Shown here piece after piece: positions 61,449 to 64,000 of a DNA stretch of 64,000 nucleotides. The notes under the pieces are model-generated. The model had not been told where the DNA came from. It saw only the letters and a list, made by a program, of their open reading frames with translations, and ran no database searches. Location of the stretch: the NCBI RefSeq assembly GCF_004349245.1, contig NZ_SMLC01000019.1, positions 1 to 64,000 on the forward strand, given 5' to 3'. Source of the stretch: Actinomadura sp. 6K520. Its GTDB lineage: Bacteria > Actinomycetota > Actinomycetes > Streptosporangiales > Streptosporangiaceae. How positions within the stretch are numbered: the first letter of the stretch is position 1; every line of letters starts with the position of its first letter. Made by a program: the position numbers and the translations under genes.

Positions 61449-63338
61449 TCAGCCGACGGGCTCCAGGGGCGGCTCGCCGGGCTGGTCGGCGAACTGCGTG
61501 CGGTAGAGCTCGGCGTACCGGCCGCCGGCGGCCAGGAGTTCCTCGTGGGTTCCGCGTTCGGCGATGCGGCCGTCCTCCACGACGAGGATCAGGTCGGCGG
61601 CCCGGATGGTGCTGAGCCGGTGGGCGATGACGACGGCGGTCCGGCCGTCGAGGGCCTCGGCGAGGGCCTCCTGGACCGCCGCCTCGGACGTCGAGTCGAG
61701 GTGGGCGGTGGCCTCGTCCAGGATGACGACGCGCTGGCGGGCCAGCAGGAGGCGCGCGATGGTGAGGCGCTGGCGCTCCCCGCCGGACAGGCGGTAGCCG
61801 CGCTCGCCGACGACGGTGTCGAGCCCGTCCGGCAGGCCCCTGATGAGGGTGTCGAGGCGGGCGCGGCGCAGGACGTCCCACAGGTCGTCCTCGGTGGCCT
61901 CCGGCCGGGCGAGCAGGAGGTTGTCGCGGATCGACTCGTGGAACAGGTGGCCGTCCTGCGTGACCATGCCGAGCGTGTCGCGGATGCCCTGGAAGGTCAG
62001 GTCGCGGACGTCGGCGCCGCCCAGGCGGACCGCGCCGGAGTCGACGTCGTACAGGCGCGGGACGAGCTGGGCGATCGTGGACTTCCCCGCGCCGGACGAG
62101 CCGACCAGCGCCACCGTCTGGCCGGGCTCGGCGCGGAACGACACCTCGTGCAGGACCTCCACGCCGCCGCGGGTGTCGAGGGTGGCGACCTCCTCCAGGG
62201 ACGCCAGGGAGACCTTGTCGGCGGACGGGTAGGCGAAGCGGACGCGGTCGAACTCGACGGAGATGGGACCGTCGGGGACGGCGCGGGCCTCCGGCCGCTC
62301 CGCGACGAGCGGCTTGAGGTCGAGGACCTCGAAGACGCGCTCGAAGCTGACGAGGGCGCTCATCACCTCGACGCGGGCGCTGGCGAGGGCGGTCAGCGGC
62401 GCGTAGAGGCGGGTGAGGAGCAGCGCGAGGGCGACGACCGCGCCGGCGTCGAGGTCGCCGTGCAGGGAGAAGTAGCCGCCGAGGCCGTAGACGAGCGCGA
62501 GCGCCAGGGCGGAGACCATGGTGAGCGCTGTGATGAAGACGTGCTGCACCATCGCGGTGCGGACGCCGATGTCGCGGACGCGGCGGGCGCGGGCGGCGAA
62601 CTCGGCGGACTCGCGCGCCGGGCGGCCGAACAGCTTCACCAGCGTCGCCCCCGGCGCCGAGAAGCGCTCGGTCATCTGGGTGCTCATCGCGGCGTCGTGC
62701 GCGGCGGCCTCGCGTTCGAGCCGCGCCAGGCGGCTGCCCATGCGGCGGGCCGGGAGGACGAACACGGGCAGCAGCACCAGCGCCAGCAGGGTGATCTGCC
62801 ACGACAGGCGGACCATCACGGCGAACGTGAGCAGGACCATCACCAGGTTGCTGACGACGCCGGAGAGCGTGTCGCTGAAGGCGCGCTGGGCGCCGATGAC
62901 GTCGTTGTTGAGGCGGCTGACCAGGGCGCCGGTGCGGGTGCGGGTGAAGAAGGCCACCGGCATGCGCTGGACGTGGTCGAACACCGCCGTGCGCAGGTCG
63001 AGGATCAGGCCCTCGCCGATGCGGGCCGACAGCCACCGGTTGGCGAGGCCGAGGCCGCCCTCGGCCAGCGCGAGGAACGCGATCAGGACGGCGAGCCAGA
63101 CGACCGTGGACGGCGCCGCCTGCTCGACGATGGCGTTGACGACCTGCCCGGCCAGCACGGGCGTCGCGACCGCGAGGACGGCCATCACCACGCTGATCCC
63201 GAGGAACACGGCCAGCGGCCGCCGGTGCGGGCGGGCGAACCGGCCGATGCGGCGCAGCGTCGCCTTCGAGAAGGGTCTGCTGTCGCGTGCGTTCATCGCG
63301 TGGTGCAACGACATCCACGCGGTGACTTCCATGTCCAT
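61449..63338 (-). CDS. ABC-type multidrug exporter (fused TM and ATPase domains)
   Basis: The preferred ATG at 63338 gives 629 aa; ATGs at 63332 and 63314 are possible. Six TM helices at about 35-315 precede the ATPase domain: Walker A VGSSGAGKSTI, Q-loop LGMVTQDGHLF, signature YRLSGGERQRLTIARLL, Walker B RVVILDEATAHLD and switch AHRLSTIRAAD. A 15-residue insertion (SLASLEEVATLDTR) before the Walker A strand is typical of this actinobacterial subgroup. It would act as a dimer exporting drugs or lipids. A MerR-type promoter lies in front. Confidence 0.9.
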   Translation of the reverse strand: MDMEVTAWMSLHHAMNARDSRPFSKATLRRIGRFARPHRRPLAVFLGISVVMAVLAVATPVLAGQVVNAIVEQAAPSTVVWLAVLIAFLALAEGGLGLANRWLSARIGEGLILDLRTAVFDHVQRMPVAFFTRTRTGALVSRLNNDVIGAQRAFSDTLSGVVSNLVMVLLTFAVMVRLSWQITLLALVLLPVFVLPARRMGSRLARLEREAAAHDAAMSTQMTERFSAPGATLVKLFGRPARESAEFAARARRVRDIGVRTAMVQHVFITALTMVSALALALVYGLGGYFSLHGDLDAGAVVALALLLTRLYAPLTALASARVEVMSALVSFERVFEVLDLKPLVAERPEARAVPDGPISVEFDRVRFAYPSADKVSLASLEEVATLDTRGGVEVLHEVSFRAEPGQTVALVGSSGAGKSTIAQLVPRLYDVDSGAVRLGGADVRDLTFQGIRDTLGMVTQDGHLFHESIRDNLLLARPEATEDDLWDVLRRARLDTLIRGLPDGLDTVVGERGYRLSGGERQRLTIARLLLARQRVVILDEATAHLDSTSEAAVQEALAEALDGRTAVVIAHRLSTIRAADLILVVEDGRIAERGTHEELLAAGGRYAELYRTQFADQPGEPPLEPVG

Positions 63339-63382
63339 GACGAACCCCGTGCTCGGTAGGCGATGATCGTTATCTGGAAGAG

Positions 63383-63413
63383 AGCATGCGGCCTCAACGA
63401 AGGTTGAGGTCAA
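63383..63413 (-). promoter_or_regulatory. MerR-family-type promoter with 19-bp spacer
   Basis: On the minus strand TTGACC (63413-63408) and CATGCT (63388-63383) are separated by exactly 19 bp. The inverted repeat CCTCAAC-CTTC-GTTGAGG, overlapping the -35, begins inside the TTGACC. Its outer six bases on each side equal those of the SoxR box. The transcript would start about 38 bp before the exporter ATG. The related site at 50057 has the same geometry. Confidence 0.78.
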
Positions 63414-63471
63414 GTCGCCGCCTGTGCCCAGGGTCGCGCGGGGGTACGACATTTTCGAAGGGAAACGGCAC

Positions 63472-64000
63472 GTGGACATCGGCAGGCTCCGGACCGACAC
63501 CCCCGGCTGCGCGAAAGTGGCCCATCTCAACAACGCCGGCGCCGCGCTGCCGCCGCGTCCCGTGATCGACGCCGTCGCGGAGCACTTCACGCTGGAGAGC
63601 ACGATCGGCGGGTACGAGGCCGCGGAGGCCAACGCCGCCGCCGTCGAGCACTTCTATGCCGCGACGGCCGCGCTGATCGGTGCGCGCCCGGACGAGATCG
63701 CCTACGTGGAGAACGCCACCCGGGCCTGGGACATGGCGTTCTACGCGGTCCCCTTCGCCGAGGGCGACCGCATCCTCACGACCACGAGTGAGTACTCCAG
63801 CAACGCGATCGCCTACCAGCAGGTGGCCGCGGCCAGGAACCTGAGCGTTCAGGTCCTCCCGGACGAGGCCGACGGGACCCTCTCACTGGACGCGCTGGCG
63901 GCCGAACTCGGCCGGGGCGGCGTGCGGCTCGTGTCGCTGAACCACGTCCCCACGCACAACGGGCTCGTCAACCCGGTCGCCGACGTCGGGCGGCTGTGCC
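63472..64000 (+). CDS. Class V aminotransferase (partial, runs off the window)
   Basis: A GTG at 63472 with AAGGGA upstream opens a frame without stops to the window end (176 codons). It reads AKVAHLNNAGAALPPRPVID, the N-terminal pattern of PLP-dependent class V enzymes. IAYVENATRAWDMAFYAV (phosphate-binding Ala-Thr region) and RLVSLNHVPTHNGLVNPV follow. The PLP Lys lies beyond the window. Family members are cysteine desulphurases, kynureninase-like enzymes and ergothioneine-type lyases. The exact reaction is unknown. Confidence 0.85.
   Translation, partial: MDIGRLRTDTPGCAKVAHLNNAGAALPPRPVIDAVAEHFTLESTIGGYEAAEANAAAVEHFYAATAALIGARPDEIAYVENATRAWDMAFYAVPFAEGDRILTTTSEYSSNAIAYQQVAAARNLSVQVLPDEADGTLSLDALAAELGRGGVRLVSLNHVPTHNGLVNPVADVGRLC

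Noticed and set aside
1-64000. CRISPR array or cas genes
   Set aside because: No regularly spaced repeats and no Cas-like products were seen. The only short repeats are the tandem units at 42481, 44843 and 5761.

Overview
The window is chromosomal DNA of a high-GC actinomycete. GTG and TTG starts, ATGA/GTGA start-stop overlaps, PucR and DUF5753/DUF397 regulators, DUF574 methyltransferases and a hopanoid operon fit a filamentous actinobacterium. Actinomadura/Thermomonosporaceae is my best guess from gene content, not a proven identity.

Positions 1-13.5 kb are an accessory graveyard. An IS110 fragment abuts an IS256 transposase that is split by a 1.81 kb IS4-family element with 43-bp inverted repeats and a 10-bp target duplication. 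Decayed IS5, IS630 and integrase-core transposases, a broken tyrosine integrase, two pentapeptide-repeat fragments and a broken EEP nuclease gene follow. Inside this debris lies a visibly lower-GC block (about 3.9-9.8 kb). It carries intact, unfamiliar genes: a two-TM membrane protein overlapping a 768-aa TPR protein with a possible degenerate nuclease-like N domain, and an ECF-like sigma factor paired with a Sel1/zinc-finger candidate anti-sigma protein.

Positions 13.5-25.4 kb hold a SHOCT-domain gene, then a six-gene minus-strand operon: acyl-CoA ligase plus a complete Liv-type ABC importer. Opposite it stand two PucR-type regulators and two secreted hydrolases. The same 16-bp palindrome lies after each PucR gene, upstream of the next gene. 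From 25.5 to 31.2 kb come an ECF sigma/membrane protein pair, a lipoprotein sugar dehydrogenase behind a large inverted repeat, and several small enzymes.

Positions 31.3-37.3 kb are a tightly packed hopanoid operon (hpnC-hpnD-hpnE-shc-hpnH). It would carry farnesyl diphosphate through squalene and hopene to adenosylhopane. Next are an XRE regulator, a DUF574 methyltransferase, a PucR regulator with two divergent SDR genes, and a secreted polyester hydrolase of the Thermobifida cutinase/PET hydrolase type followed by another PucR regulator. A large LuxR-type ATPase regulator and two tandem SRPBCC genes follow.

Positions 50-64 kb are rich in small regulator/enzyme modules: a SoxR-box-like promoter before an imine-reductase-like gene, TetR/SDR, a WhiJ-like locus (ATPase, XRE, duplicated DUF397), HxlR/SDR, MarR/MFS and VOC-ArsR-SRPBCC. 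An ABC exporter follows under a MerR-type promoter with a 19-bp spacer, and the window ends inside a class V aminotransferase gene. No tRNA, rRNA or CRISPR array was seen.
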